Source: Cytophagales bacterium
GTDB lineage: Bacteria; Bacteroidota; Bacteroidia; Cytophagales; Spirosomataceae
Reading direction: 5' to 3'
Assembly (NCBI GenBank): GCA_013298215.1
Contig: JAAFKE010000013.1
Span: forward strand, 16,364 to 80,363
DNA: 64,000 nucleotides
Positions within the stretch are counted from its first letter, which is position 1. The number at the start of each line of letters is the position of its first letter. Position numbers and translations under genes: made by a program. Under the pieces are notes generated by a model. It was not told the DNA's origin. It saw nothing but the letters and a program-made list of their open reading frames with translations, and searched no databases. Shown one piece after another: positions 1 to 8,386 of this stretch.

Positions 1-1375
1 CTTTTTCCATGCCCGCAAACCGCCCGATGCCGTAATCTACGTGGGTCACGTAGTCGCCAGGCTGGAGAGTTTTTAACTCTTTGAGCGTTAGGGCCTTGGA
101 TTTGCTAAACTTGTCGCGGACTCGGTATTTGTGGAAACGGTCGAAAATCTGGTGGTCGGTGTAGCAAACTATTTTGAGTGCTTCGTCAATAAACCCCTCC
201 CGCAGCGACAGGTGCATGGGCCGAAATTTGATAAAGGGGTTGATCTCCTCAAAAATTTTGTGCAACCGATCCAACTGCCTCGGCGACTCCGCCGTGATGA
301 CGTTCGTAAAACCATACGTTTGATTTTCGACCAGGTTGTCGGCCAGGCGTTTAAAATCTTTGTTGAACGACGGCTGCGGCTTGGCTCCCCGCCCCACGGA
401 GGAGTCTTCGGTGTTTTTAAAATAAAACCGCTTGCCAAATTCTACCGTTTTGAAGGTCTTGATCTGATTTAAAAAACCGCGACGGGTCTCGAACAGCAAG
501 TTCACGTCAGACACCACCTTGATGTCGCCGCTGACCTGTGCCGCCAAATTGGCCTCGGCTTTTTCAAAACCGCCCTCCACTATTTCGAGCGTCAGCTCCA
601 CATCTTTGAACCAGAGTAGGGCATTTTGGGGCAAAAAATCCAAAAACGGTTCGCGGGTCTCGTGAATGAGCTTGTTTTGAATATCAGGAATAATATTGAT
701 GTGCGAGACCTGATCGACCGAAAGTTGGGTTTCGGGATTGAACGTTCGGATGCTCTCGACCTCATTATCGAAAAGCTCGATTCGGTAAGGATACTCGCTG
801 GCGTAAGAAAAAACGTCGATAATACCCCCACGCACCGAAAACTGCCCCGCTTCGTACACAAAGTCGGTGCGGTCAAAATCGTACTGGGACAGGAACTCGG
901 CCAAAAAATCGGCATCTAAGCTCGCCCCTACTTTCACCGAGAAGGTGTTGGCCAGCAGCGACCTTTTGTTGATTACTTTCTCCGACAACGCCTCGGGGTA
1001 GGTCACAATGAGCAGATTGTCCGATTTTGGCACGTTGAGTTTGTTGAGAATCTCGGCGCGCATCAGCACGTTGGCGTTTTCTATTTCTTGGTAATGGTAG
1101 GGCCGCTTGTACGACATGGGATAAAACAACACGTCGCGCCCCAGCAAGTTTTGGAGGTCGTTTTGGAAGTAGGCGGCCGCCTCGCGGTCGGCCATCACAA
1201 ACAAATTGGTGCGTGGCTCGGTGAGGTACGTTGCCGCCGCCACCACGGCATCCAGACTGCCCACCAGCCCGCGCAGTTGGGTTCGCGACTCGGTTTTTTG
1301 GTCGAGCACCTGCCCTGCAATCAGCTTGGTGAAACTATCTTGGGTATAAATTTGAAGAAACTCGGAAGCCTGCAT
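1..1375 (-). CDS. mfd: Transcription-repair coupling factor Mfd, N-terminal part (cut by window edge)
   Basis: Mfd removes RNA polymerase stalled at DNA lesions and recruits UvrA for nucleotide-excision repair. The minus frame is open from the ATG at 1375 to the window edge (458 codons) and begins MQASEFLQIYTQDSF. The first ~330 codons read as the UvrB-like damage-recognition module (segments such as YPMSYKRPYHYQEIENANV and GGIIDVFSYASEYPYRIELF). The last visible residues, GDYVTHVDYGIGRFAGMEK, are the start of the CarD-like RNA-polymerase-interacting domain. The helicase/translocase half lies outside the window. It follows trpA by 33 nt on the same strand and is probably the last gene of the yqeY-cvpA-trpA-mfd operon. 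Confidence 0.95.
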   Translation of the reverse strand, partial: MQASEFLQIYTQDSFTKLIAGQVLDQKTESRTQLRGLVGSLDAVVAAATYLTEPRTNLFVMADREAAAYFQNDLQNLLGRDVLFYPMSYKRPYHYQEIENANVLMRAEILNKLNVPKSDNLLIVTYPEALSEKVINKRSLLANTFSVKVGASLDADFLAEFLSQYDFDRTDFVYEAGQFSVRGGIIDVFSYASEYPYRIELFDNEVESIRTFNPETQLSVDQVSHINIIPDIQNKLIHETREPFLDFLPQNALLWFKDVELTLEIVEGGFEKAEANLAAQVSGDIKVVSDVNLLFETRRGFLNQIKTFKTVEFGKRFYFKNTEDSSVGRGAKPQPSFNKDFKRLADNLVENQTYGFTNVITAESPRQLDRLHKIFEEINPFIKFRPMHLSLREGFIDEALKIVCYTDHQIFDRFHKYRVRDKFSKSKALTLKELKTLQPGDYVTHVDYGIGRFAGMEK

Positions 1376-1408
1376 GGGGTAGATAAACGGACAACAAAAA
1401 AGGATTAT

Positions 1409-2182
1409 TTATTTCACCGACCGCAAAAACGCCCCGATTCCTGGTTGTAGATCGTGCGCGTTTTCTTGCAAAACCCGAATGAACTGGCTGCCAATGATGG
1501 CTCCTTTGGCGTGCTGGCAGGCAGTCTGAAAAGTATCTCGGTCTTTAATACCAAAACCAATTAAACGCGGATTGTGAAGCCCCATGGCGTTTATGCGGGC
1601 AAAATACGCCTCCATTCCCGCACTAACCCCCGACTGCGCCCCCGTTACACTGGCCGACGAAACCATGTAGATGAAGCCCTGGCTCACCCCGTCGATCTGC
1701 CGAACGCGCGCGTCGGAGGTTTGGGGTGTAATCAGAAAAATATTGAGCAATCCGTATTTTTCAAAGATCGTTTTGTAGTCGTCTAAGTAAACATCCATCG
1801 GCATATCGGGCAAAATCAGGCCGTCCACGCCGACTTCTTGGCACTTTTTACAAAAATTTTCTACCCCAAACTGCACCACGGGGTTCAAGTAGCCCATCAA
1901 CAAAATGGGGAGCGTTACGCGGTCTCGCACGTTTTGTAATTGCTCAAAAAGCACCGCCACGGTCATGCCATTTTCTAAGGCTTGTTGGTTAGACTGCTGA
2001 ATGGTCTCGCCGTCGGCCACGGGGTCGGAGTAGGGCATTCCGATTTCGACCAAGTCTGCGCCCTCGTCTTGGAGTGCTTGCAACACGGTGGCGGTGTCGT
2101 TCAAATTGGGGTATCCAGCCGTAAAATAAACGTTCAGGAGGTTGGCTTTGCCGTTCTGAAAAACTTCGGTGATGCGGTTCAT
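1409..2182 (-). CDS. trpA: Tryptophan synthase alpha subunit
   Basis: Cleaves indole-3-glycerol phosphate to indole and glyceraldehyde 3-phosphate; the indole goes to the beta subunit TrpB. The 257 residues match the family length (about 260). The N-terminal TIM-barrel segment carries the catalytic Glu in LVEIGMPYSDPVADG and the catalytic Asp in the same motif; the phosphate-binding region GFGIKDRDTF lies near the C-terminus. No other trp gene is in the window: the gene sits between cvpA (16 nt upstream) and mfd (33 nt downstream), so it is either relocated from a trp operon or the last trp genes lie elsewhere. Expression is probably from the promoter upstream of yqeY. Confidence 0.96.
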   Translation of the reverse strand: MNRITEVFQNGKANLLNVYFTAGYPNLNDTATVLQALQDEGADLVEIGMPYSDPVADGETIQQSNQQALENGMTVAVLFEQLQNVRDRVTLPILLMGYLNPVVQFGVENFCKKCQEVGVDGLILPDMPMDVYLDDYKTIFEKYGLLNIFLITPQTSDARVRQIDGVSQGFIYMVSSASVTGAQSGVSAGMEAYFARINAMGLHNPRLIGFGIKDRDTFQTACQHAKGAIIGSQFIRVLQENAHDLQPGIGAFLRSVK

Positions 2183-2198
2183 TGAGACTATTTTGGAT

Positions 2199-2729
2199 TT
2201 AATAATTTTGTTTGGCGCGCCATTGCCTGATTAGGTTGCCGCCAATTGGAATAAAATCGGACACCTCGCTGATAATTTTTGGGGCAATGGGCAACACCAC
2301 TGGGTATAGCAACGAGCCATCTTTTTGATTGGGCGGAATAACGACTCCGAACGAACTCAACAACCAAAAAAAAGTACTGATGCCAAACACCCACGTAAAA
2401 GCCCCCACCAGTCCACCAGCCACGTTGTCTAAAGTACCTAAAATGCTGTATTTGAAAGAGTTGCGAAGCGAAAACCCCAGCCGATTGATGAGCAACACCG
2501 TCGGAAAAAATATGATCGAGAACCCTAAATACGGCAAAATACGGCGCGCCAGCTCCACAGAAATATACGGCGCGAGGAGTTCTATGCCGAAGTTCAGAAA
2601 CTTAAAACCCACAATCATAGCCACCATAAAAGCAAATACGCCCACAATCTCTACCAGAAGGCCCTTCCGATAACCGTGGTAGGCCCCCCAAATGAGTGGT
2701 ATGACAATGAGAATATCAATCGTTTTCAT
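2199..2729 (-). CDS. cvpA: CvpA family inner-membrane protein
   Basis: A 176-residue membrane protein of the CvpA (colicin V production) family, whose molecular role is unsettled though it is linked to envelope stress and colicin V export in Enterobacteria. Four hydrophobic segments are visible (about residues 3-20, 27-48, 62-84 and 100-122), with the conserved early glycine-rich piece GAYHGYRKGLLVEIVG typical of the family and a charged C-terminal tail. It is separated from yqeY by 6 nt and from trpA by 16 nt, so it is certainly co-transcribed. No regulatory signal of its own was seen. Confidence 0.88.
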   Translation of the reverse strand: MKTIDILIVIPLIWGAYHGYRKGLLVEIVGVFAFMVAMIVGFKFLNFGIELLAPYISVELARRILPYLGFSIIFFPTVLLINRLGFSLRNSFKYSILGTLDNVAGGLVGAFTWVFGISTFFWLLSSFGVVIPPNQKDGSLLYPVVLPIAPKIISEVSDFIPIGGNLIRQWRAKQNY

Positions 2730-2735
2730 GCGTCG

Positions 2736-3185
2736 CTACGACAACAGCGTTTTTACCATCACCGAAATGGCCTTGCCCTCGGCAATGCCCGCGAGTTCTT
2801 TACTGGCCACGCCCATCATTTTGCCCATGTCGGCGGGCGACGACGCACCTACGCGCGTCATTATTTCTTGCAACTTGGCGCGGAGTTCGTCTTCGGTTAG
2901 TTGCTGGGGTAAAAAACCCTCGATGACCGCAATCTCGGCGGCTTCGATGGCCAGCAGGTCTTCGCGGTTTTGCTGTTTGTATATCTCGGCCGAATCTTTG
3001 CGCTGCTTGACGGCTTTGGTCAATATCTTGATCTCCTCGTCGGGTTTGAGGCCGTCGCCCGCGCCCTCTTTGGTTTCTTCGAGCAGGATCATCGATTTTA
3101 TGGCGCGTAGTGCCCGCAATCGGTCGGCGTTTTTGGCCAACATCGCCTGCTTTATTTCGGCATCAATTTGTTGTTTGAGGGTCAT
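2736..3185 (-). CDS. yqeY: GatB/YqeY domain protein
   Basis: A 149-residue YqeY-family protein. The domain is the same as the C-terminal tRNA-binding domain of GatB, the amidotransferase that corrects Glu-tRNA(Gln)/Asp-tRNA(Asn); the stand-alone form is thought to be tRNA-associated but has no proven activity. Visible hallmarks are LRAIKSMILLEETKEG, VKQRKDSAEIYKQQNREDLLAIEAAE and the C-terminal GKMMGVASKELAGIAEGK. It is the first gene of the yqeY-cvpA-trpA-mfd unit and has a strong Bacteroidota promoter upstream at 3258-3291. The gene is divergent from queA. Confidence 0.93.
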   Translation of the reverse strand: MTLKQQIDAEIKQAMLAKNADRLRALRAIKSMILLEETKEGAGDGLKPDEEIKILTKAVKQRKDSAEIYKQQNREDLLAIEAAEIAVIEGFLPQQLTEDELRAKLQEIMTRVGASSPADMGKMMGVASKELAGIAEGKAISVMVKTLLS

Positions 3186-3257
3186 AAAAATACAGTTTGA
3201 AGTCGTTTATTTGGAGTTTTGGCGGTTTGTCGTTTTATTTCTCCTACAATTAAAACG

Positions 3258-3291
3258 CAAAAGTACGAATCTGAGTTACATTTATCACAAA
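3258..3291 (-). promoter_or_regulatory. Bacteroidota-type sigma-A promoter for yqeY-cvpA-trpA-mfd
   Basis: On the minus strand TTTG (3291-3288) is followed after 22 nt by TACTTTTG (3265-3258), fitting the TTTG-N19-22-TAnnTTTG consensus of the primary sigma factor in Bacteroidota. It predicts transcription starting near 3251 and a leader of about 65 nt before the yqeY ATG. Seen in sequence; function inferred. Confidence 0.65.
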
Positions 3292-3312
3292 ACTATTCAT
3301 CCAACCGTGTTT

Positions 3313-4539
3313 ATGAGGCCATTGCCCAACATCAAACTTTCTGATTATCAGTACAACCTACCCGACGACCGCATTGCCAAGTACCCGCTCACCCCGCGCG
3401 ACGCGTCCAAATTATTGGTCTTTCAAAACGGCCAAATCACCCACCGAACTTTCACCGACCTGCCCGATGCGCTGCCCGATGGTAGTTTTTTGGTTTTCAA
3501 CGACACCAAAGTTATTCCCGCGCGGCTGTTTTTTCAACGATCAACGGGCGCAACCATTGAGGTATTTTTGTTGCACCCCGAGGCCCCGTCGCGGGTTATT
3601 AGCGAGGCCATGCAGGCCCAACGCACCTGCACGTGGCAGTGTATGATTGGCCATAAAAAACGCTGGAAGCCCAACGAAACGCTCAGTTGCCAGCTCCAAA
3701 CCAACAACTTGACCGTGACGCTGAACGCCCAACTGATTGACCACCAGCACAACTGGGTGCAACTAAGCTGGGATGCCGACCTGCCCTTTGTGGACATTGT
3801 GCAGGCGGCGGGGCAGATTCCGCTCCCGCCCTACCTAAACCGCCACACCGAAGAGCAAGACAAGACGACCTACCAAACCGTTTATTCAAAAATTGAGGGG
3901 GCCGTGGCCGCACCCACGGCAGGTTTGCACTTCACAGACCGCGTTTTTGGGCAGCTCAAAGTGCGCGGCATCGGCCACGACTTTGTGACCCTCCACGTGG
4001 GCGCGGGGACTTTCCAGCCCGTGAAAGCCCAAAACGCCATCGAACACCCCATGCACGCCGAGCAGGTTGTATATTCCAAAGACTTAATCGTGAGCGCGTT
4101 GGCTCAAATAGACAACCTAATTGCCGTTGGCACAACCAGTATGCGCGCCTTAGAAAGTTTGTATTGGTTTGGGGTAAAACTACTGCGGGAGGCTCCCACC
4201 GACGGCGTTCATTTTGTCGAGCAGTTGTATCCTTACCAGTTTGAAGAGGACGATTTGCCCGCACCCAGGGTCGCACTCGCGGCCGTTTTGGCGCACTTAG
4301 AAACCACCAACCAGCCCGCGTTTGTGGGCGAAACCAGCATTATGATCGTGCCCAGCTACGGTTTTAAGCTCTGCCGAGGGCTCATTACCAACTACCACCA
4401 GCCCAATTCTACGCTCCTGATGCTCATTGCGGCGTTGGTGGGCGATGCCTGGCACGAAATCTACGCCCAAGCCATGCAAAACGACTACCGATTTTTGAGC
4501 TACGGCGATTCGTCGCTCTTATTGCCCGAGCCGTCATAA
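3313..4539 (+). CDS. queA: S-adenosylmethionine:tRNA ribosyltransferase-isomerase QueA
   Basis: Transfers and isomerises the ribosyl moiety of S-adenosylmethionine onto preQ1-modified tRNA to form epoxyqueuosine, the penultimate step of queuosine synthesis. The open frame extends far upstream (to 2692), but that part lies antisense over yqeY; the start chosen is ATG at 3313 (MRPLPNIKLSDYQYNLPD), giving 408 residues, the usual Bacteroidota length. Family motifs seen are YNLPDDRIAKYPLTPRDASKL, the FNDTKVIPARL block, AAPTAGLHFT, FVTLHVGAGTFQPV, VGTTSMRALESL and the C-terminal TNYHQPNSTLLMLIAAL. It stands alone, followed 75 nt later by an unrelated exporter gene. Confidence 0.95.
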   Translation: MRPLPNIKLSDYQYNLPDDRIAKYPLTPRDASKLLVFQNGQITHRTFTDLPDALPDGSFLVFNDTKVIPARLFFQRSTGATIEVFLLHPEAPSRVISEAMQAQRTCTWQCMIGHKKRWKPNETLSCQLQTNNLTVTLNAQLIDHQHNWVQLSWDADLPFVDIVQAAGQIPLPPYLNRHTEEQDKTTYQTVYSKIEGAVAAPTAGLHFTDRVFGQLKVRGIGHDFVTLHVGAGTFQPVKAQNAIEHPMHAEQVVYSKDLIVSALAQIDNLIAVGTTSMRALESLYWFGVKLLREAPTDGVHFVEQLYPYQFEEDDLPAPRVALAAVLAHLETTNQPAFVGETSIMIVPSYGFKLCRGLITNYHQPNSTLLMLIAALVGDAWHEIYAQAMQNDYRFLSYGDSSLLLPEPS

Positions 4540-4556
4540 TTGTGTGATTAGTTTCG

Positions 4557-4564
4557 TAGCTTTG
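4557..4564 (+). promoter_or_regulatory. Possible -7 element for the RND exporter gene
   Basis: TAGCTTTG matches the TAnnTTTG element and lies 50 nt before the exporter ATG. The nearest TTG (4540-4542) is only 14 nt upstream, shorter than the usual spacing, so only the -7 box is convincing. Confidence 0.4.
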
Positions 4565-4613
4565 TGGGCTTGACAAACTAACCACCACCGCCTCCAAAAA
4601 TTATTTAACCCCC

Positions 4614-6953
4614 ATGTTTTGGCTTAAACTCGCTCAGCTTATCATCAACCGGCGCGTGCCGATGCTGCTTTTGGTGCTTTTGTCCACTGGTTTTATGGCC
4701 TACCAAGCCTCTCAGATCAAACTGGGCTACGAACTGGCCAAGATACTCCCGCAGTCGGACGAGAATTTTAAACTCTACGAAGACTTTAAAGCCCGCTACG
4801 GCGAAGACGGCAACGTGATTGCGGTCGGAATAGAAACCCAGAAAATGTACGAGCTCCAAACGTTCGACAACTGGTATGATCTTAATCAGCACATCAAGGC
4901 CATCGGGGGCATAAAAAACGTGGTCTCCAACGCCAACCTGGTAGAAATAATTAGGAACGACAGCCTCAAACGCTTCGATTTCAAACCGCTGGTTTCGCGA
5001 AAACCCAAAAAACAAAGCGAAGTCGATAGCGTCCGCGCCAAAATAGACCAAATGCCGTTTTATAAAGGACTGATTGTGAGCCAAAACGGCGGCGCACACC
5101 TCATGCTCATCACGCTCGACCAAAGTAAGCTCAACTCCAAAAACCGCATTACAATCTCCGAAGAGATCAAGGCCGAGGCACTGGCGTTTGGCAAAACCAA
5201 CGACGTTCACGTGCATCTGTCGGGAATGCCCTACATCCGAACTGAGTTTATGGCCCTGGTAAAATCAGAAATGACCCTGTTTTCGGTGTTGGCGTTTGCC
5301 GTCACGGCCCTCATTTTACTGATTTTCTTTCGGTCGGGTATCGTCATGTTTGTGTCGATGTTTGTGGTGGCGTTGGGCGTGTTGTGGTCGATGGGCTGGA
5401 TTGTTCTCTTTGGTTTCAAAATATCGCTCCTCACTGGCCTCATTCCGTCGCTCATTATTGTTATTGGCGTTCCCAATTCGGTTTTCATCATCAATAAATA
5501 CCACCAAGAATACGCCCGCCACGGCGACAAAATGAAGGCCCTAACCACGGCCACCGAAAAAATTGGCGAGACCACCTTCTGGGCCAACATCACTACGTCG
5601 ATTGGTTTCGGGGTTTTTTACCTCACGGGTAGCCCGCTGCTGCTGGAGTTTGGTTTGGTGGCCGCCCTGAGCGTAATGGCCACCTACGCCGTGTCGTTGG
5701 TGATGATCCCGGTGCTGTTTAGTTTTTTGCCCCCACCCCAAAAACGCCACGTAGCGCGGCTCGAAAACAAAACCATTACCGCTTTTTTGCGCTGGGTAAA
5801 CGGCATCGTCCAAACCCGCCGATCGTTGATATACAGTGTGGTGGCGGTGCTAACGGCGCTGGGCATTTGGGGTATTACAAAAATAACGGCCATCGGCTAC
5901 ATTGTAGATGACCTGCCCTCCGACAGTGCCATTTATACCGACCTCAAATTTATTGAACGCAACTTCAACGGCATTTTGCCCTTCGAGGTGGCCATAGATG
6001 CCCAACGGCCAGGCCGCGCCCTGCAACCGCAGACGCTCACCAAAATTAAACTCATGCAAAAAGAGTTTGCCAAGTATTCGGAGTTTGCCAAACCCGTTTC
6101 ACTGGTAGAGGCCATCAAGGTTGTTTACCAAGCCTATCGCGGCGGCGACCCCAAGTATTTTGTACTACCGCCCGTGTCTGAACTCAACAAACTGACGCAG
6201 TACATCAACACCGTGGACGGAAAAGAAAACGCAATAAAAGGGTTTTTGGACAGCACCCGCCAGCACACCCGCGTGAGCTTTCAGATTGCCGATGTGGGCA
6301 CGCGGCGCATCACCGAGTTGTATGACACACTACAGCCCAAAATTGATACGATCTTTAACTTTGACCGCGAAACGGGCCAAATGCTCCCCGCCGCCGACCG
6401 CTACGATGCCCGCATCACTGGCAACAGCGTGGTGTTTACAAAGGGAAATACCTACCTCCAAAAAAACCTGGTAGAAAGCACCCTGCTGGCCATCTTGTTG
6501 ATCTCGATCTTGATGGTTATCCTCTTCGGCGACTGGCGCATGATCCTCATTGCCATCGTTCCCAGTCTGGTGCCGCTCCTCATTACGGCGGGCATTATGG
6601 GCCTGGCGGGCATCCACCTCAAACCGTCCACGACGCTCATTTTTAGCATTGCCTTCGGGCTGTCATCCGACGGAACCATTTATTTTTTGACCAAATACAA
6701 AGACGAGTTCCGCAACGCCAAACGGAGCGTGCAAGATGCCGTAACGCAAACCATTTTGTTTACGGGCATCAGTATGTTTTATACCGCTATTATTTTGTTT
6801 TCGGGCTTTGCCATTTATGCAGCGTCCACTTTTCAGGGAACGGTGGCGTTGGGTATTTTGGTGTCGATCACCCTGCTGATGGGCATGGCGAGCAATTTAA
6901 TTTTGCTGCCCGCGTTTTTATTGACCCTCAACAAAAGAATGGCTACGAAGTAA
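4614..6953 (+). CDS. RND superfamily (MMPL/HAE3-like) exporter
   Basis: A 779-residue inner-membrane transporter of the RND superfamily, expected to use the proton gradient to export hydrophobic or lipid-like molecules. The layout is the two-repeat RND pattern: TM1 at about residues 15-32, a large periplasmic loop to about 215, a TM bundle at about 218-375, then TM7 (~405-425), a second loop and a second bundle from ~620 to 770. The first bundle includes the sterol-sensing-like stretch LIPSLIIVIGVPNSVFIINK and the conserved GETTFWANITTSIGFGVFYL. The second has GLSSDGTIYFLTKYKDEF and FTGISMFYTAIILFSGF. It is shorter than the ~1,050-residue drug-efflux RND pumps, and no membrane-fusion or outer-membrane partner is adjacent, which fits the HAE3/MMPL group rather than AcrB-like systems. 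The substrate cannot be told from sequence. Confidence 0.88.
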   Translation: MFWLKLAQLIINRRVPMLLLVLLSTGFMAYQASQIKLGYELAKILPQSDENFKLYEDFKARYGEDGNVIAVGIETQKMYELQTFDNWYDLNQHIKAIGGIKNVVSNANLVEIIRNDSLKRFDFKPLVSRKPKKQSEVDSVRAKIDQMPFYKGLIVSQNGGAHLMLITLDQSKLNSKNRITISEEIKAEALAFGKTNDVHVHLSGMPYIRTEFMALVKSEMTLFSVLAFAVTALILLIFFRSGIVMFVSMFVVALGVLWSMGWIVLFGFKISLLTGLIPSLIIVIGVPNSVFIINKYHQEYARHGDKMKALTTATEKIGETTFWANITTSIGFGVFYLTGSPLLLEFGLVAALSVMATYAVSLVMIPVLFSFLPPPQKRHVARLENKTITAFLRWVNGIVQTRRSLIYSVVAVLTALGIWGITKITAIGYIVDDLPSDSAIYTDLKFIERNFNGILPFEVAIDAQRPGRALQPQTLTKIKLMQKEFAKYSEFAKPVSLVEAIKVVYQAYRGGDPKYFVLPPVSELNKLTQYINTVDGKENAIKGFLDSTRQHTRVSFQIADVGTRRITELYDTLQPKIDTIFNFDRETGQMLPAADRYDARITGNSVVFTKGNTYLQKNLVESTLLAILLISILMVILFGDWRMILIAIVPSLVPLLITAGIMGLAGIHLKPSTTLIFSIAFGLSSDGTIYFLTKYKDEFRNAKRSVQDAVTQTILFTGISMFYTAIILFSGFAIYAASTFQGTVALGILVSITLLMGMASNLILLPAFLLTLNKRMATK

Positions 6954-7048
6954 AAAACCATTTTTTATTTGGCAGACTGTACTTATTTTTACGGGATATT
7001 CCGATAATGATCGAAATAACAAAATCAAACAAATAATAATAAACACAG

Positions 7049-8314
7049 ATGAGAAAAACAACAGTAGCATTGGCTTTGGCTGGATTGATGGCGGGCAGCG
7101 CAGCGGTGGCTCAAAAAATTGAGTTCAACGGCCGTGGAATTGTGGCGTTGTCGGACGGCGACATGGCGGCTTCGGCTTTCATAGACGGCAAATTGATGAA
7201 AGAGCAGGGCGTTCGAGACGCGCTCTCGGTTTATACTTTCCCGCTCAAACGCGGCATGGAAGTGGGCAACTCGCTGGTGTCGAACTCGGCTTTGAGTGGC
7301 AACAAAGGCGTGGTTTTGGCCAACGACGGACGCACCGCTTTTGTGATAGAAACCCGTGGCATGACCGCCGACAGCGTGGCCAGTGTCAAAAACCCGGGCA
7401 CCGACCTCCCCGCTGGTAGTGCCATGTTTATTGTCGATCTGGGCAACCCCACCAAACCAGCCGCCAAGAAATTTTCGGTTGGCAAAAACCCAATGGCGGT
7501 CGATATGTTGCAAAACCAACTTTTGGTAACAACCGAGGAGGCCGGCAAAGAACTGCGCCTGCTCGAAATCGGAGCGGGTGGACTGCCAACCCGCAACGTG
7601 GTGGTGGCCTTGAACCTAACGGGCGGCATACGTGCCACCGACGTGACGTGGCACCCAGGGGGCGAGTTCATCGCACTCACATTGGAAGAAAACAAAGAGG
7701 TGGTTTTGTATAAAGCCAACCGCAACCCGCAAGGAAAAATAGCTACCTTTTTGCCCTTCGGAAAGCCCCTCAAAGTGGGCGACAAGCCTGGCGCGGGGAT
7801 GTTTACGCCCGACGGTAATTTTTACGTAATCGCCGACCTCAAAGACGGCAAAGCCAACGGTGACGTGTTTGTGGTGAAGTTTACGACCGAGGGTGATGCC
7901 GCCACGGCCGAGCACAAGATTGTGTCGCAGGCAACTGTGGGTGCAGCCGCCGAAGGTTTTGCGATGAACCCCGACGGAACAATGTTGGTGGTAGCCAACA
8001 AAAAAACCACCCACCAACCCTGGGAAAACACCGACTTTACGCCCAAAAGCTCGCTTTCGTTGCTTAGTTTGGCCAAAGACGGCAAGCTGGTTAATGTGGC
8101 CGAAACCGAACTCGACGGCCTGATGCCCGAAAGTGTTTGCTTTGATAAAACGGGCGACAACGTGGCCGTGGCCGTGTACGAATACTTCGATTTTGGCCGA
8201 CGCAACGGCGGCATCGAGTTCTTTAAAGTAAACAAAACCACGCCCGCACTCACCAAGCAGTTGGGCAAAATAAACGCCCCGCGCGGTTGCCACGCCCTGC
8301 GCCTGATGAACTAA
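7049..8314 (+). CDS. Secreted beta-propeller protein (YncE/lactonase-like fold)
   Basis: 421 residues with a clear Sec signal peptide (MRKTTVALALAGLMAGSAAVAQ, cleavage after AVAQ). The mature part consists of repeated blades of the type 'HPGGEFIALTLEENKEVVLY', 'FTPDGNFYVIADLKDGK', 'MNPDGTMLVVANKKTT' and 'FDKTGDNVAVAVYEYF', the pattern of YncE/3-carboxymuconate-cyclase-like propellers. No catalytic motif was recognised, so an enzymatic or a binding role are both possible. It is periplasmic or exported. A strong intrinsic terminator follows 30 nt after the stop, so it is transcribed apart from the downstream histidine kinase. Confidence 0.72.
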   Translation: MRKTTVALALAGLMAGSAAVAQKIEFNGRGIVALSDGDMAASAFIDGKLMKEQGVRDALSVYTFPLKRGMEVGNSLVSNSALSGNKGVVLANDGRTAFVIETRGMTADSVASVKNPGTDLPAGSAMFIVDLGNPTKPAAKKFSVGKNPMAVDMLQNQLLVTTEEAGKELRLLEIGAGGLPTRNVVVALNLTGGIRATDVTWHPGGEFIALTLEENKEVVLYKANRNPQGKIATFLPFGKPLKVGDKPGAGMFTPDGNFYVIADLKDGKANGDVFVVKFTTEGDAATAEHKIVSQATVGAAAEGFAMNPDGTMLVVANKKTTHQPWENTDFTPKSSLSLLSLAKDGKLVNVAETELDGLMPESVCFDKTGDNVAVAVYEYFDFGRRNGGIEFFKVNKTTPALTKQLGKINAPRGCHALRLMN

Positions 8315-8343
8315 TCCATTGATGCTGGTCATTTTAACCCTCA

Positions 8344-8379
8344 AAAAAGCGCGGGCAGTCCCAACTGTTCGCGCTTTTT
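8344..8379 (+). terminator. Intrinsic terminator after the beta-propeller gene
   Basis: A perfect 10-bp stem AAAAAGCGCG / CGCGCTTTTT (8344-8353 with 8370-8379) with a small inner CAGT/ACTG pairing and a terminal run of T. It ends only 7 nt before the ATG of the histidine kinase gene. Confidence 0.8.
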
Positions 8380-8386
8380 ACGCCCC

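Noticed and set aside
2692..3312. N-terminal extension of the queA frame
   Set aside because: It overlaps yqeY antisense, has no conservation features, and the ATG at 3313 matches the family N-terminus.
4605..5216. 203-residue minus-strand frame overlapping the RND exporter
   Set aside because: It is antisense to a clear exporter gene and has no family match.
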